A stretch of DNA of 64,000 nucleotides from Acetobacter fallax (GTDB lineage Bacteria > Pseudomonadota > Alphaproteobacteria > Acetobacterales > Acetobacteraceae), in the NCBI RefSeq assembly GCF_011516735.1, contig NZ_WOSX01000003.1, forward strand, positions 110,269 through 174,268. Direction: 5' to 3'. The notes below the pieces were generated by a model that ran no database searches, was not told the DNA's origin, and was given only the letters and a program-made list of their open reading frames with translations. The position numbers and the translations under genes were made by a program. Below, one piece after another: positions 1 through 8,928 of the stretch (positions are counted from its first letter, which is position 1; the number at the start of each line of letters is the position of its first letter).

Positions 1-344
1 GTCTGCTGTTTGATCTCGCTGTCTGGATGACGACCGGCGAGTCTATCGGTACGGCTGTCGCCAGCGTTGGCCACGCCTCTGATCAGGCCAGGCACAACCG
101 CGCCCTGCTTCATTGCTATATTCCGACAGTACTCGTCGCCTCAGGATTTCTCCTGTCGCTGATCGCCGTGCCAGACAGACATCCGGCACCGCTTCTGTGG
201 ACCAGTCTGGCGCTGCTCATCGTAGCGGCAATCCTGGTCGGCGTCCCCATCGCCGCACTTCTTATTCCTGCGCTTCTCGCTCTGGCGTTTATTCTCTATG
301 CAGCCTGGGCCGCTACGAATCAGGGTGCAGCCGGAAGCAGGTGA
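1..344 (+). CDS. 3' end of a membrane protein (cut by window start)
   Basis: The open frame runs in from the left edge (frame of base 3) and stops at 342-344. The visible 114 residues contain a polar stretch followed by about three hydrophobic segments, the last two almost continuous and rich in Leu, Ala and Ile, and end in a short polar tail. This is an integral inner-membrane protein tail. It is convergent with the periplasmic binding-protein gene to its right. I do not recognise the family; a permease or other iron-transport membrane component is only a guess from the neighbour. Confidence 0.55.
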   Translation, partial: LLFDLAVWMTTGESIGTAVASVGHASDQARHNRALLHCYIPTVLVASGFLLSLIAVPDRHPAPLLWTSLALLIVAAILVGVPIAALLIPALLALAFILYAAWAATNQGAAGSR

Positions 345-410
345 TTCAGGTTCAGACGATAACCGAGCCAGCTTCCCCATGCCATCCGGTTTTAACCAGC
401 GGTAACCACC

Positions 411-1475
411 CTACCCTGGCGGTTGCCCGGCCAGCATCCGACCGATTTCATCATCAGAAACATCGCGACCGAAATAAGTCTGGTAAAAAACCTTCATCCC
501 GCCCTTCAGATCGTAACCGCCGAAGAGATCGGGCTGCAGCAGCGCCCCGGCCCAACGCAACTGCAATAAAAACTCCGAGCCATAACGATCCCACGGGAAT
601 ACACCAACAGGATTCGCAAACACTCGCTCTTCCCGCACAGCCCGCAACGCATCCCATCCGGCCGGTGCATTCCCCTGATTCGGGACAGCCACACCACCCT
701 GAATAATGATCACGTCCGGATCCCAGACCTGAATCTGCTCCATCGTGACCGGCCTTTTCACGCCGTGCAGACTACCCGCCGCATTCCGCCCGCCAGCATA
801 ACGAATCCACTGATCGATAATCGTTTCGCCGCCATCCACCAGAAGCGGAGACAGGCTCATCACATGCAGAACACGAGGTTTCTTATCCTCACTGACTGAT
901 GAAAGACTTTTCTGGAAATATTCCAGATCCGCCTCAAGTCTGGCTTTATACGACGCAGCCCGATCCCGCGCGACCGAATCGTTCAGCACATCTGCCGTCA
1001 GCGCCACGGACCGGAGCAGGCCACCCACATCCTGAAATGTCATGTCCAGAACAGGAAACCCGGCTTCCCGGAGCGAACCGGCCCGCGTCAGCCCCGCCGA
1101 AACAAAGACAAGATCAACACTATCCGCCAGTAATGCTTCCGCACTGGCAGTGCCCGGCATGACAGCACGCGCTTTCGACAGTTGTGGATTCAGCCGAAAC
1201 AGCCAGGGCTGGTTCGCCGGACGGTCAACCGTCACCACAATCCGGTCAGCCGCACCGAGCATCGCCAGAACTTCGTTATGCGCAAACCAGAGATCAGCAA
1301 TCCGTTGCGGATGCGCAGGCACCGCAACCGACGCACCGGTCATGTCCCGCACAATCCGTTTATCAGCCGTCTCATCCGCCCGCGCCAGACCCGATCCGAC
1401 CACACAGGTCACCAGACCGGAAATGCAAAACAAACGACGACTCAAAAGCATCTGCCGACTGAACCAGTCCCTCAC
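411..1475 (-). CDS. ABC transporter periplasmic substrate-binding protein, iron-siderophore/cobalamin type
   Basis: Member of the FepB/BtuF/TroA-like binding-protein fold (PF01497 type). After a signal sequence ending near ...GSGLARA (about residue 33) comes the usual opening RIVRDMTGASVAVP, then PQRIADLWFAHNEVLAMLGA and DSVDLVFVSAGL, and a C-terminal lobe with PDVIIIQGG and a WDALRAV motif. Such proteins deliver ferric siderophores, haem or corrinoids to a FecCD-type permease, none of which is in view. The longest frame begins at GTG 1475; an internal ATG at 1451 gives a more compact signal peptide (MLLSRRLFCISG...) and is equally possible. A perfect inverted repeat lies just upstream. Substrate cannot be told from sequence. 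Confidence 0.85.
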   Translation of the reverse strand: MRDWFSRQMLLSRRLFCISGLVTCVVGSGLARADETADKRIVRDMTGASVAVPAHPQRIADLWFAHNEVLAMLGAADRIVVTVDRPANQPWLFRLNPQLSKARAVMPGTASAEALLADSVDLVFVSAGLTRAGSLREAGFPVLDMTFQDVGGLLRSVALTADVLNDSVARDRAASYKARLEADLEYFQKSLSSVSEDKKPRVLHVMSLSPLLVDGGETIIDQWIRYAGGRNAAGSLHGVKRPVTMEQIQVWDPDVIIIQGGVAVPNQGNAPAGWDALRAVREERVFANPVGVFPWDRYGSEFLLQLRWAGALLQPDLFGGYDLKGGMKVFYQTYFGRDVSDDEIGRMLAGQPPG

Positions 1476-1482
1476 ATCACAC

Positions 1483-1520
1483 TCACATTATCTATATTCC
1501 TTCGGCTATAGATAATGTGA
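1483..1520. promoter_or_regulatory. Perfect 14-bp inverted repeat, probable operator
   Basis: TCACATTATCTATA at 1483-1496 is repeated in reverse complement at 1507-1520, with a 10-nt spacer TTCCTTCGGC. It lies 8 nt upstream of the GTG start of the binding-protein gene. The AT-rich symmetric arms fit a dimeric regulator site, but the sequence does not match the classical Fur box. The transcript would also form a hairpin, so an RNA role is not excluded. Confidence 0.6.
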
Positions 1521-1790
1521 CACAAAGAATTGCAAGGCATGACAACACGAAATTTCCACCTGTTGCTGAATCAACACGGCACAGGATCAGGACAGTAAAG
1601 CCGGATGCCCGCTTCAGCCTCAGAGCCTTTTTGGAAAATGCCGGGAATGGCGGAAATCCGCTATTTTCTGATGCTATGCGCGCGCTCAGTGAGGCTGATT
1701 TGGCGTCAGATTACGATTTTCCAAAAGAGCTCTCAGTGCTCTACCCTGAAACCCACAAAAGGGCGCAGCCTCTCTGAGGCTGCTTTATTC
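1521..1790 (+). ncRNA. Possible short divergent transcript (small RNA or small protein)
   Basis: Between the inverted repeat and a good plus-strand terminator at 1765-1790 lies about 270 nt. It contains an 86-codon GTG-start frame (1517-1777) of unrecognised sequence that ends inside the terminator stem and begins inside the repeat, so it is not a convincing gene. A small RNA divergent from the binding-protein gene would explain terminator and spacing. This is inference only; no promoter is obvious. Confidence 0.25.
1765..1790 (+). terminator. Rho-independent terminator
   Basis: GCAGCCTC (1765-1772), loop TCT, GAGGCTGC (1776-1783), followed by TTTATT. The U-rich side is on the plus strand only, so it ends a rightward transcript. 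Confidence 0.7.
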
Positions 1791-1837
1791 AGAAACCACA
1801 CGATGCCAGAATAAATCTTCTGACACCCCCATGAGCG

Positions 1838-2800
1838 TTATCCCCGTCCACCTGTCGCCCCCGCCTTTACTGCGCCGGAAGCAGGCACACCCTTCGCGTC
1901 CGGCAACGGTTTCACATCGCGAATAGTGTAGCGCGTGATCATTTCCTCAACCGCACCCGCAGCCTCCTGCGAGGCCGCAATCGCCACATCACCCCACATC
2001 CCGTCAAGCGAATGTGCCGGAATGTCGTGCAACTGCGTCGCAATGCCGACTTCCTTGTCCGCCTTGTCCGTCACGCGCCAGTTGATCTCGATATTCTGCT
2101 GCGGATTGTTCCGCGATCCCGCCGGCCCGGCTTTCAGCTTCACAACACCTGTAACGGCGAAATCCGAATCCTGCTGCGACGTCTGAATCGTGTCCTTCAT
2201 CTCATGAAACGACACCACAAAAGCCTGTGCCAGAGACGTATTCCCATCTCCCGGCGCTCCCGTCACACCCCGAAACCAGATCCGCGCACCCCGATGCTTC
2301 AGACTATGCGGATCCTCTTCCATCTGCTCGGCCTGAATACCATTCAGAACATTCACAACCTGCCCGGCACCATAGGCCGAGGCCTCACGCAGTCCGTCCG
2401 CATTCAGCGCGTTCCACGCCGCAACCAGAATACCCGGCCCTTCCTGCGTCGCCCGCACCGCCCCCTTCGGCGTCATCACGGTATAAAGCGGAACAATCAG
2501 ATCCCCGCGACGCTCCGTGTGCAGTTTCAGCCACCAGTCGCCAGGGCGCACAGGCTGCTTAATCGCCGGAACAGACTGCTGAAGCAGCGCCTCAACAATG
2601 TCACTCGCCCACAATGCCGAACCACCCGCTCCCAGCGCTTTCTCATCAGGAACAGGAACATCCAGCCGAGACGGCGGAGGATTACCCGCCAGTGTCCTCG
2701 CTTCCCTGCCCGGATCACGGAACGGATGCGGCACATCCAGGCAGCCGGACAACAACAAAAGAGAAGAAACCGAAATAAAAGAAGTCAGTGACCACCTCAT
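1838..2800 (-). CDS. Lipoprotein of unknown function
   Basis: 320 residues with a lipoprotein signal: short charged start, hydrophobic run, and lipobox LSGC with the lipidated Cys at residue 20, so it should be anchored in the outer or inner membrane facing the periplasm. The rest is soluble, about 290 residues, with a Pro-rich linker after the Cys and a Gly/Ala-rich tail. No catalytic motif is recognised. Its ATG overlaps the pgeF stop (ATGA), making it the last gene of the lgt-methyltransferase-pgeF operon. That operon position next to lgt, the enzyme that modifies its cysteine, is notable but probably coincidental. Confidence 0.8.
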   Translation of the reverse strand: MRWSLTSFISVSSLLLLSGCLDVPHPFRDPGREARTLAGNPPPSRLDVPVPDEKALGAGGSALWASDIVEALLQQSVPAIKQPVRPGDWWLKLHTERRGDLIVPLYTVMTPKGAVRATQEGPGILVAAWNALNADGLREASAYGAGQVVNVLNGIQAEQMEEDPHSLKHRGARIWFRGVTGAPGDGNTSLAQAFVVSFHEMKDTIQTSQQDSDFAVTGVVKLKAGPAGSRNNPQQNIEINWRVTDKADKEVGIATQLHDIPAHSLDGMWGDVAIAASQEAAGAVEEMITRYTIRDVKPLPDAKGVPASGAVKAGATGGRG

Positions 2801-3606
2801 AAACGAAGTTCCGCTCCATATCCCGCCGCAATCACCGAAATCTGGTGGCCGATCCGCCCACCTCCCGCAAGGGTCCGGCGCCGGTAACTGAAAAAGCGCT
2901 GTTCATCAGCCAATGTGTCAAGACCGACAGAAACCGCCCGGCCAGCACCGGCACGAAGCAACCGCCCCACGCAATATCCCGCCAGATCGAACTGAAAATG
3001 TTGTTCCCGCACACCGGAAGAGAACCAGGCCCCGGCCTCAGGGTCAGCCGCCAGCGCCGCAGCCCGCATATCACTGCCAACCTCATAACTCGCCCGCGCA
3101 ATACACGGCCCGACAACCACCACAACATCATCGGGCGTGGCACCCAGAGCCTCCATGGCAGTCAGCGTCGCCTCAAGCACACCACCAACAGCACCACGCC
3201 AGCCAGCATGCGCCGCCCCGACAACCCGCCCGTCCCGCGAAGCAAACAGCACCGGCCCGCAATCCGCTGTGATCACCCCAAGTGCCACATCTTCCCGCGT
3301 CGTCACCATCGCATCGGCCGGGGAACCTTCGCCCGGCTTCCACGGTTCCGTCACCGTCACAACGTCCGGCCCGTGCACCTGCGTCACGCCGAGCAGACGA
3401 TCCGTCTCCAGCCCGAACGTCACCGCCACGCGCCGCCGGTTCTCAGCCAGAGCAGTCGGATCATCCCCGGACCGCATCGAACAGTTCAGGCTGGCATAAG
3501 GCCCTTCCGAGACCCCACCCAGCCGTGTGAAAAATCCATGCCGCACAAAAGAAAGATCCGCAGCCCGCACCACCGCATCCCGATCAGGACCGCCTGCCGT
3601 CATCAC
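2797..3606 (-). CDS. pgeF: Peptidoglycan editing factor / multicopper-like laccase-domain protein PgeF
   Basis: Typical YfiH/PgeF protein (PF02578) of 269 residues. Hallmarks are GVTQVHGPDVV (binding His), ALGVITADCGPVLFAS (metal Cys), AAHAGWRGAVGGVLE (metal His) and VVVGPCIARASYEVG. Family members were once called polyphenol oxidases; in E. coli the role is removing L-Ser-containing muropeptide precursors, and some act on purine nucleosides. Its start overlaps the stop of the methyltransferase gene and its stop overlaps the next start, so translation is coupled. Confidence 0.9.
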   Translation of the reverse strand: MMTAGGPDRDAVVRAADLSFVRHGFFTRLGGVSEGPYASLNCSMRSGDDPTALAENRRRVAVTFGLETDRLLGVTQVHGPDVVTVTEPWKPGEGSPADAMVTTREDVALGVITADCGPVLFASRDGRVVGAAHAGWRGAVGGVLEATLTAMEALGATPDDVVVVVGPCIARASYEVGSDMRAAALAADPEAGAWFSSGVREQHFQFDLAGYCVGRLLRAGAGRAVSVGLDTLADEQRFFSYRRRTLAGGGRIGHQISVIAAGYGAELRL

Positions 3607-4694
3607 CTCGTCTCCTTTTGTCCATAGGGCACCCCGTCCGGAAACCCCGGCGGCGCCACAAGGCCCGGCGCGATACCCGCCGGCGACATCACCGCCAGAG
3701 CCTTGAACAGGCGCCCCATCCGCTCCGGCGCAATCAGCCGGTCAAGCGCCGTCCGCACCGTGTTAGCCTGATCCGGCACTGCTGCACAAAGTGCCCGCGC
3801 CCGCTCCACAGCCCCGAGCGTCACCAGAAGCTCGCCCTGTTCCACCGGCCCGAAACACAGAGCCCCGGCATCCATCGCCACATGCGCGATCGCTTCAAAG
3901 TCGACATGCGCCGTCAGATCCGCCGTCCCCGCTTCCACCAGCGGCGACACAGGCCGACCATCCCGCAATGCCTGCAATGTCTCTCCCGAAGCCGTCACGG
4001 CCGTCCCGTAATCAATAAATAACGCCACTCCCGGCTCAGCACACAGCCGCGCCGCCACCTCGCGCACAAACGCACACGCCACCGGACAAATCTCCACAAC
4101 CTCACCAGGCTCCGCCACCCGCCCGGCAAGTTCCGACGGCTCAACACGATCCGACAGCGCAAACACCCCGTCCTGTACAAACCGTTCCCGCCACTCCGTC
4201 TCCTCACCGACAAACTGTCGGATCGGCAAAGCATCGAGAAACTCATTGGCCACCAAAATCATTGGTCCACGTGGCACACTTTCCAGCCCGTCATGCCAGG
4301 TTACTGAAACGCCGGATTGACTCAGTGCCGCTTTCTGTGCTGCCCGCAGACGCGGCGAAGTCTCAATAAGATGCACAGACAGAGTGGCGAAAAGATGTGG
4401 CGCCACCCGGACGAGCACCCGCACCATGTCCACCATCAGCGTCCCGCGTCCCGGTCCCGCCTCGACGAGCATCAATCCGGCGCCACCCGTACATCCCGCG
4501 AGTATTCCCTGCCCGACCACAGCACACCAGGCCCCGAGCAGTTCACCAAAAATCTGTGAAATCTCAGGCGCAGTCACAAAATCTGCGAACGGATCGCGCC
4601 CGGCGTAATAAGCCGCATTCGCCCGCGCCATGAACGCGTCCAGCCGCTCAGGCGCCCCGCGTTGCGGCATGGACGCTTCCGCCGATGCAGGCAT
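3603..4694 (-). CDS. SAM-dependent methyltransferase, MidA/NDUFAF7 family
   Basis: 363 residues matching PF02636. Visible features are YYAGRDPFADFVTAPEISQIFGELLG near the start, the SAM-binding LVEAGPGRGTLMVDMVR motif, and ILVANEFLDALPIRQF. The eukaryotic member (NDUFAF7/MidA) methylates an arginine of a respiratory complex I subunit; the bacterial role is not established. It sits 8 nt after lgt and overlaps pgeF, the standard alphaproteobacterial lgt-MidA-pgeF arrangement. Confidence 0.88.
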   Translation of the reverse strand: MPASAEASMPQRGAPERLDAFMARANAAYYAGRDPFADFVTAPEISQIFGELLGAWCAVVGQGILAGCTGGAGLMLVEAGPGRGTLMVDMVRVLVRVAPHLFATLSVHLIETSPRLRAAQKAALSQSGVSVTWHDGLESVPRGPMILVANEFLDALPIRQFVGEETEWRERFVQDGVFALSDRVEPSELAGRVAEPGEVVEICPVACAFVREVAARLCAEPGVALFIDYGTAVTASGETLQALRDGRPVSPLVEAGTADLTAHVDFEAIAHVAMDAGALCFGPVEQGELLVTLGAVERARALCAAVPDQANTVRTALDRLIAPERMGRLFKALAVMSPAGIAPGLVAPPGFPDGVPYGQKETR

Positions 4695-4702
4695 CCTGCC
4701 AG

Positions 4703-5599
4703 TCAGGGTGCCTCTCCGGGTGACACGGTTCCATCATCCGGCACGCCGGCATATTCCGGCGATCGGAACGCATGCACCATCAGCCCGACACCAGCCAGAA
4801 TCATCGGAATACTCAGAACCTGCCCCATCGTCACACCAAATGAAAAATATCCCAGAAACGCATCTGGCTCCCGAAAGAATTCACAAAAAATCCGCGCGCA
4901 GCCATACCCGGCCAGAAACAACCCCGCCAGAAACCCTGGACGTGCCCGCAGATTTTCCTGCCGTGCTGCAAACAGCAACACGAGAAACAGCAGCAGCCCT
5001 TCCATCAGCGCCTCATAAATTTCCGAAGGATGACGTGGCACACCGTCCGAATCCGGAAAAATCATCGCCCAGGGCAGGTCAGGACTGACCGCCCGCCCCC
5101 ACAACTCACCATTGATAAAATTCGCAATCCGCCCGAAGCATAACCCGATCGGCACACACACTGTCACCCGGTCAGAAAACGCCAGAAAACTAAGTCCATA
5201 ACGCCGTGCGAACAGAAACAGCGCAATAATCACACCGGTCGCGCCGCCATGGAACGACATCCCGCCTTTCCACACCTGCGGAATAGCCAGTGGATGCGTC
5301 AGAAAAAACGACGGCTGATAGAACAGTACATAACCAAGCCGCCCACCGAGCACGACGCCCAGTGTCACCCAGGTCAGAAAATCATCTGCCTGCCGCACCG
5401 TCGCCGCGCGTGGAGCCCACATCACAATCCGCTTGAGAAGCTGCGCGCCAAGAATGATCCCGGCGATATAAGCCAGCGCATACCAGCGGATCGCGAGCGG
5501 CCCCAGATGGATCAGCACGGGGTCGAACTGCGGAAAAATGAGAACAGGCAGCATAAATGACGTATCCTGAAAACCAGACTGTAAATTCAGAAAAAACAT
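4703..5599 (-). CDS. lgt: Prolipoprotein diacylglyceryl transferase
   Basis: Integral membrane enzyme that moves the diacylglyceryl group of phosphatidylglycerol onto the lipobox Cys of prolipoproteins. The Lgt signature GRIANFINGELWGR is present (Gly156 to about residue 169), with the upstream SFHGG (His117) and downstream HPSEIYEALMEG. About seven membrane segments are visible. The frame opens at ATG 5599, but an ATG at 5554 (MLPVLIFPQFDPVLI) fits family N termini better. First gene of a four-gene operon. The spacer 5600-5838 contains a small hairpin (GGGAG-CGTAA-CTCCC) but no recognised RNA gene. Confidence 0.95.
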   Translation of the reverse strand: MFFLNLQSGFQDTSFMLPVLIFPQFDPVLIHLGPLAIRWYALAYIAGIILGAQLLKRIVMWAPRAATVRQADDFLTWVTLGVVLGGRLGYVLFYQPSFFLTHPLAIPQVWKGGMSFHGGATGVIIALFLFARRYGLSFLAFSDRVTVCVPIGLCFGRIANFINGELWGRAVSPDLPWAMIFPDSDGVPRHPSEIYEALMEGLLLFLVLLFAARQENLRARPGFLAGLFLAGYGCARIFCEFFREPDAFLGYFSFGVTMGQVLSIPMILAGVGLMVHAFRSPEYAGVPDDGTVSPGEAP

Positions 5600-5838
5600 G
5601 GTCCCGACGGCACACCGGGCAAATCACCGAAAGAAGACCTCTCATACCGGCCGGCACAAAGGCTGACCGCCAGGAAGAACCCCAGGCTGTCCTGGACCGG
5701 GAGGGAGCGTAACTCCCTTCACCCTGACCGGCAGGCAAACAAACCGGATTCCAAAATCCGTGACCTTTGGCGGAGGAGAGGCGGAGCTTCGGGCTTCCGT
5801 CCGGTCTCCCTGCGTGTCAGCCTTAATGCGGGTCCACC

Positions 5839-6819
5839 TCAGAGATAAGGATCGCTTTTACTCAGATAATCCCGGACATAAAGCCCGATGCCATCTTCGA
5901 GAGTCACAAACGGCTCCCGATATCCGGCCGTCCGCAGCCGCGACATATCTGCCCGCGTAAAGGACTGATACTGCCCGCGCAGACTCTCAGGCATGTCGAT
6001 AAACTCAATCCGCTCCGGCACACCAGCCGCCTTGCACACCGCCTGCGCCAGATGACGATAGCTCCGCGCAGCCCCTGTCCCGCAGTTGAACAACCCGTCC
6101 ACCTGAGGCGTGTCAAAGAACCAGAGCAGCACCTTCACCACATCGCCAACCCAGATGAAATCACGCGCCTGCTCACCGTCGGCGACCTCCGGCCTGTCGG
6201 AACGAAACAGCCGCGCAGGAGCACCCGCCTTCACTTCGTCGTATTTGACCTTCACGACCGAAAGCATGTTGCCCTTATGATACTCATTCGGGCCATAAAC
6301 ATTGAAAAATTTCAACCCTGCCCATTGCGGCGGTCGCGCACCTCCGCGCTCCAGCCGCGCCTGTACATGCAGATCGAACACATGTTTTGACCAGCCATAC
6401 AAATTCAGCGGTTTCAGCGACTTCAGCCGCTTCGGATCGTCTGAAAACAGCTCCGGCCGGTCAGCCGCGCCATAAGTCGCCGCGGAAGACGCATAAATGA
6501 ACCGCACACCCTGCCGCGCGCACCAGTCCCATAACGCCTCCGACAACACCACATTCGTCGCCCAGACCAGATCGCCATCCCGCGCCGTGGTCGAACTGAC
6601 CGCCCCCATATGAAACACGGCCTCAACATCCGATGCGCCGTCGAGCAGCGCGTCCAGTTTGTCCGGACTGACAATCCGCACAGGCGGGTGGTGACGGAGA
6701 TTCAGCCATTTCCCATTGTCGCCCAGCCAGTCGACGATAACCACGTCCAGCCCGCGCACACTCAGAGCGGCCACAAGACACGAACCGATGAAGCCGGCCC
6801 CGCCGGTAACAATAATCAT
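5839..6819 (-). CDS. rfaD: ADP-L-glycero-D-manno-heptose 6-epimerase
   Basis: Short-chain dehydrogenase/reductase of the HldD/RfaD type, which makes the heptose donor for the lipopolysaccharide inner core. The NAD(P)-binding GGAGFIGS is at residues 6-13, the YASSAATYG catalytic Ser region near 110 and YGWSK (Tyr141, Lys145) supplies the catalytic pair. RfaD-specific blocks include EYHKGNML and DFIWVGDVV. The frame could open at 6888, but ATG 6819 (MIIVTGGAGFIGS) gives the family-normal 326 residues, so I chose it. Confidence 0.92.
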   Translation of the reverse strand: MIIVTGGAGFIGSCLVAALSVRGLDVVIVDWLGDNGKWLNLRHHPPVRIVSPDKLDALLDGASDVEAVFHMGAVSSTTARDGDLVWATNVVLSEALWDWCARQGVRFIYASSAATYGAADRPELFSDDPKRLKSLKPLNLYGWSKHVFDLHVQARLERGGARPPQWAGLKFFNVYGPNEYHKGNMLSVVKVKYDEVKAGAPARLFRSDRPEVADGEQARDFIWVGDVVKVLLWFFDTPQVDGLFNCGTGAARSYRHLAQAVCKAAGVPERIEFIDMPESLRGQYQSFTRADMSRLRTAGYREPFVTLEDGIGLYVRDYLSKSDPYL

Positions 6820-7038
6820 GAGACGAGCCTTATAGTCAGGATGCCGCACGATACCAGACAGGAACCGCACCGGAAAACCATCGCACACCGGACCATATCA
6901 GACAGAAATGCCGCATCAGCGAGAAACGCAGCTAAAGAGGACCAGCACGGATTGGATTAATCTGCCCTCAATGCTTATAAGTCATGGTGAAGAGAAGAGC
7001 CGCCGCATTTGCGGTTCATGAGACCCAGGAGGACCGGG

Positions 7039-7404
7039 ATGACAGACCGACCGCGTCTCTTTGACGATCTCGCCGGTGTCGCCGGCGGAGCCATTTCCGC
7101 CCTCACAGGGATGAGAGAAGAGATCAACGCTCTCGTGCGCTCCCGTGTCGATGAAGTTCTCGGTCAGCTTCAGGTTGTCCGCCGCGAAGAATTCGAAGTC
7201 GTCCGGGAGCTGGCCGCAAACGCCCGCATGGCCGGCGAAGACGCAGACCAGCGCATCGCCGCTCTCGAAAAACGCATGGATGAGCTTGAAAAACGATCAG
7301 TGCACACTCCGGACACGCATACTGCACCCGGCAACGCTGTCGGTTCCGGTTATTCCGATCAGCCCAGTGGCTGGAGCGGCGACAACGACGCAAACCCGAA
7401 CTGA
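7039..7404 (+). CDS. ubiK: UbiK/BMFP family accessory factor
   Basis: Small coiled-coil protein of the BMFP family (PF04380): LFDDLAGVAGGAISALTGMREEI followed by a long helix with REEFEVVRELA and a heptad coil EKRMDELEKR. E. coli UbiK is a ubiquinone-synthesis accessory factor that binds UbiJ and lipid. The longer frame starts at 7009, but ATG 7039 follows AGGAGG (7029-7034 region) at ideal spacing and begins exactly at the family N terminus. The C-terminal 40 residues are a polar, Asn/Ser-rich tail. First gene of ubiK-ybjN-proC-TetR/COQ9. Confidence 0.88.
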   Translation: MTDRPRLFDDLAGVAGGAISALTGMREEINALVRSRVDEVLGQLQVVRREEFEVVRELAANARMAGEDADQRIAALEKRMDELEKRSVHTPDTHTAPGNAVGSGYSDQPSGWSGDNDANPN

Positions 7405-7594
7405 CCGGCACACCAGACAACGCGGCCTGACGGGAGCGTGTTTCGAAAAAGACTGCCACGGCTCCTTGCCGGTCGCGGCGAGGGTTCATAGGCTCAACGG
7501 TGTGACGAGTCGGACAGCCCGTCCCTTCACCTGATTCGCAGACAAAACCATCCGCCCGCAGCAGCGGACCGGTTTTATGGCTTGGGAGGCCAGT

Positions 7595-8098
7595 ATGCCT
7601 GCTCTGACGATGACCACCTCCACTCCCCACTCCAACCCGCTCGATCTGATGGAACAGATCGTCTGCAGCTACGAATGGGCGTTCGAACGCCGCAATTCCG
7701 CGGAGATGGCAGCAGAAGCCCCCGGTAAATGGTGCGATTACGGCCTGTTTTTCTCCTGGTCGGCCGAACTTTCCGCCATGCATTTCACCTGCGCTTTCGA
7801 CCTCAAGGTTCCCGAACAGCAACGTAAAGCCCTCTTCGAACTTATCGCTCTGGCCAATGAACGCCTCTGGATCGGACATTTCTCGATCGATCTGGAATGC
7901 GGCATGCCCATGTTCCGCCACGCAATTCTCCTGCGCGGCGCCCCTGGCGCTTCCATGGAGAGCCTTGAAGACATGATCGACATCGCCATCAGTGAGTGCG
8001 AACGCTTCTATCCAGCCTTCCAGTTCGTCCTCTGGGGCGGTAAGGCCCCGCAGGAAGCCATCGACGCCGCCATGCTCGACTGCGTCGGCGAGGCCTGA
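7595..8098 (+). CDS. YbjN domain-containing protein
   Basis: About 167 residues of the YbjN family (PF10722), with the alphaproteobacterial pattern CDYGLFFSWSAELSAMHFTCAFDLKVP and ALANERLWIGHFSIDLECGMPMFRHAI. Family members resemble type III secretion chaperones in fold; the E. coli protein affects motility and stress responses, but the molecular role is unknown. ATG 7595 follows GGAGG and starts the likely protein. It overlaps the proC start by one base (TGATG), indicating coupled translation. Confidence 0.88.
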   Translation: MPALTMTTSTPHSNPLDLMEQIVCSYEWAFERRNSAEMAAEAPGKWCDYGLFFSWSAELSAMHFTCAFDLKVPEQQRKALFELIALANERLWIGHFSIDLECGMPMFRHAILLRGAPGASMESLEDMIDIAISECERFYPAFQFVLWGGKAPQEAIDAAMLDCVGEA

Positions 8099-8928
8099 TG
8101 GTGTCTCACCTGCCTCCCCTTCTTCTGATCGGATGCGGCCAGATGGGGGGAGCCCTTTTCCGGGCCTGGGAGAAAAACGGCCTCGCGCCGTCCGTCATCA
8201 TCGACCGGCACAGGGAAACCGTGGCCACACCACACTCCCTCGCCCGGTCGATTGATGACATCCCGAACAAATTCTCGCCGGACGCCATCGTTTTGGCCGT
8301 AAAGCCGCAGAAAGCGATCGGGACGATCGCGGAACTTACAGCAAAGCGCCCTGATCTTCTCGCCAACAGCCCGGTTATCATCTCCGTGATGGCCGGCTGC
8401 ACCACGCAGTCCCTGGCAAGCACTTTCGCTGATTCACCAGCCGGATTATCCCCGGCCATCGTCCGGACAATGCCCAACACGCCTTCGGCAGTCGGTCGCG
8501 GTATGACCGGCCTGTTCGCCGGTACCGGCGTCAGCGCTGAGCAGAAAGCACTGTGTGACACCCTTCTCGGCGCTGTCGGCGCGACAGTATGGCTGGACGA
8601 AGAAGACCAGATCAATGCCCTCACTGCCATCTCCGGCAGTGGGCCGGCCTATGTTTTCCTGCTCGCCGAGTTCCTTGAGCAAGCCGCCATCGAGCAAGGT
8701 CTTCCGCAGGATATCGCACGTCTTCTGGCCCGGAAGACCATCACCGGCGCCGGAGAACTTCTTGATCAGATGCCCGAAGATGCCGCACAACTGCGCCGGA
8801 ACGTAACCAGCCCGGGAGGCACGACCGCCGAAGCCATCAGTATTCTCAACGCGCCGGACAACTGGCCTTCATCAATCCCGGAGGCCGTAGCCGCTGCCGC
8901 CCGCCGCGCACGTGAACTTGCCGCCTGA
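8098..8928 (+). CDS. proC: Pyrroline-5-carboxylate reductase
   Basis: Last step of proline synthesis: NAD(P)H reduction of pyrroline-5-carboxylate. The N-terminal Rossmann motif IGCGQMGGAL is at residues 11-20, followed by VLAVKPQ and RTMPNTPS. The P5CR signature region ISGSGPAYVFLLAEF and TSPGGTTAEAI is near the C terminus. 276 residues is normal. It sits third in the UbiK-YbjN operon, a common alphaproteobacterial order. Confidence 0.95.
   Translation: MVSHLPPLLLIGCGQMGGALFRAWEKNGLAPSVIIDRHRETVATPHSLARSIDDIPNKFSPDAIVLAVKPQKAIGTIAELTAKRPDLLANSPVIISVMAGCTTQSLASTFADSPAGLSPAIVRTMPNTPSAVGRGMTGLFAGTGVSAEQKALCDTLLGAVGATVWLDEEDQINALTAISGSGPAYVFLLAEFLEQAAIEQGLPQDIARLLARKTITGAGELLDQMPEDAAQLRRNVTSPGGTTAEAISILNAPDNWPSSIPEAVAAAARRARELAA

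Noticed and set aside
1605..1814. 69-codon frame between the binding-protein and lipoprotein genes
   Set aside because: It reads through the terminator stem and has no ribosome-binding site or family features.
2012..2791. 259-codon plus-strand frame opposite the lipoprotein gene
   Set aside because: It is antisense to a signal-peptide protein with clear operon overlaps, and is made of Arg/Pro/His-rich noise typical of GC-rich shadows.
5600..5838. Hairpins upstream of lgt considered as 4.5S RNA, RNase P or a riboswitch
   Set aside because: The conserved SRP and RNase P core motifs and cobalamin/SAM consensus pieces are absent.
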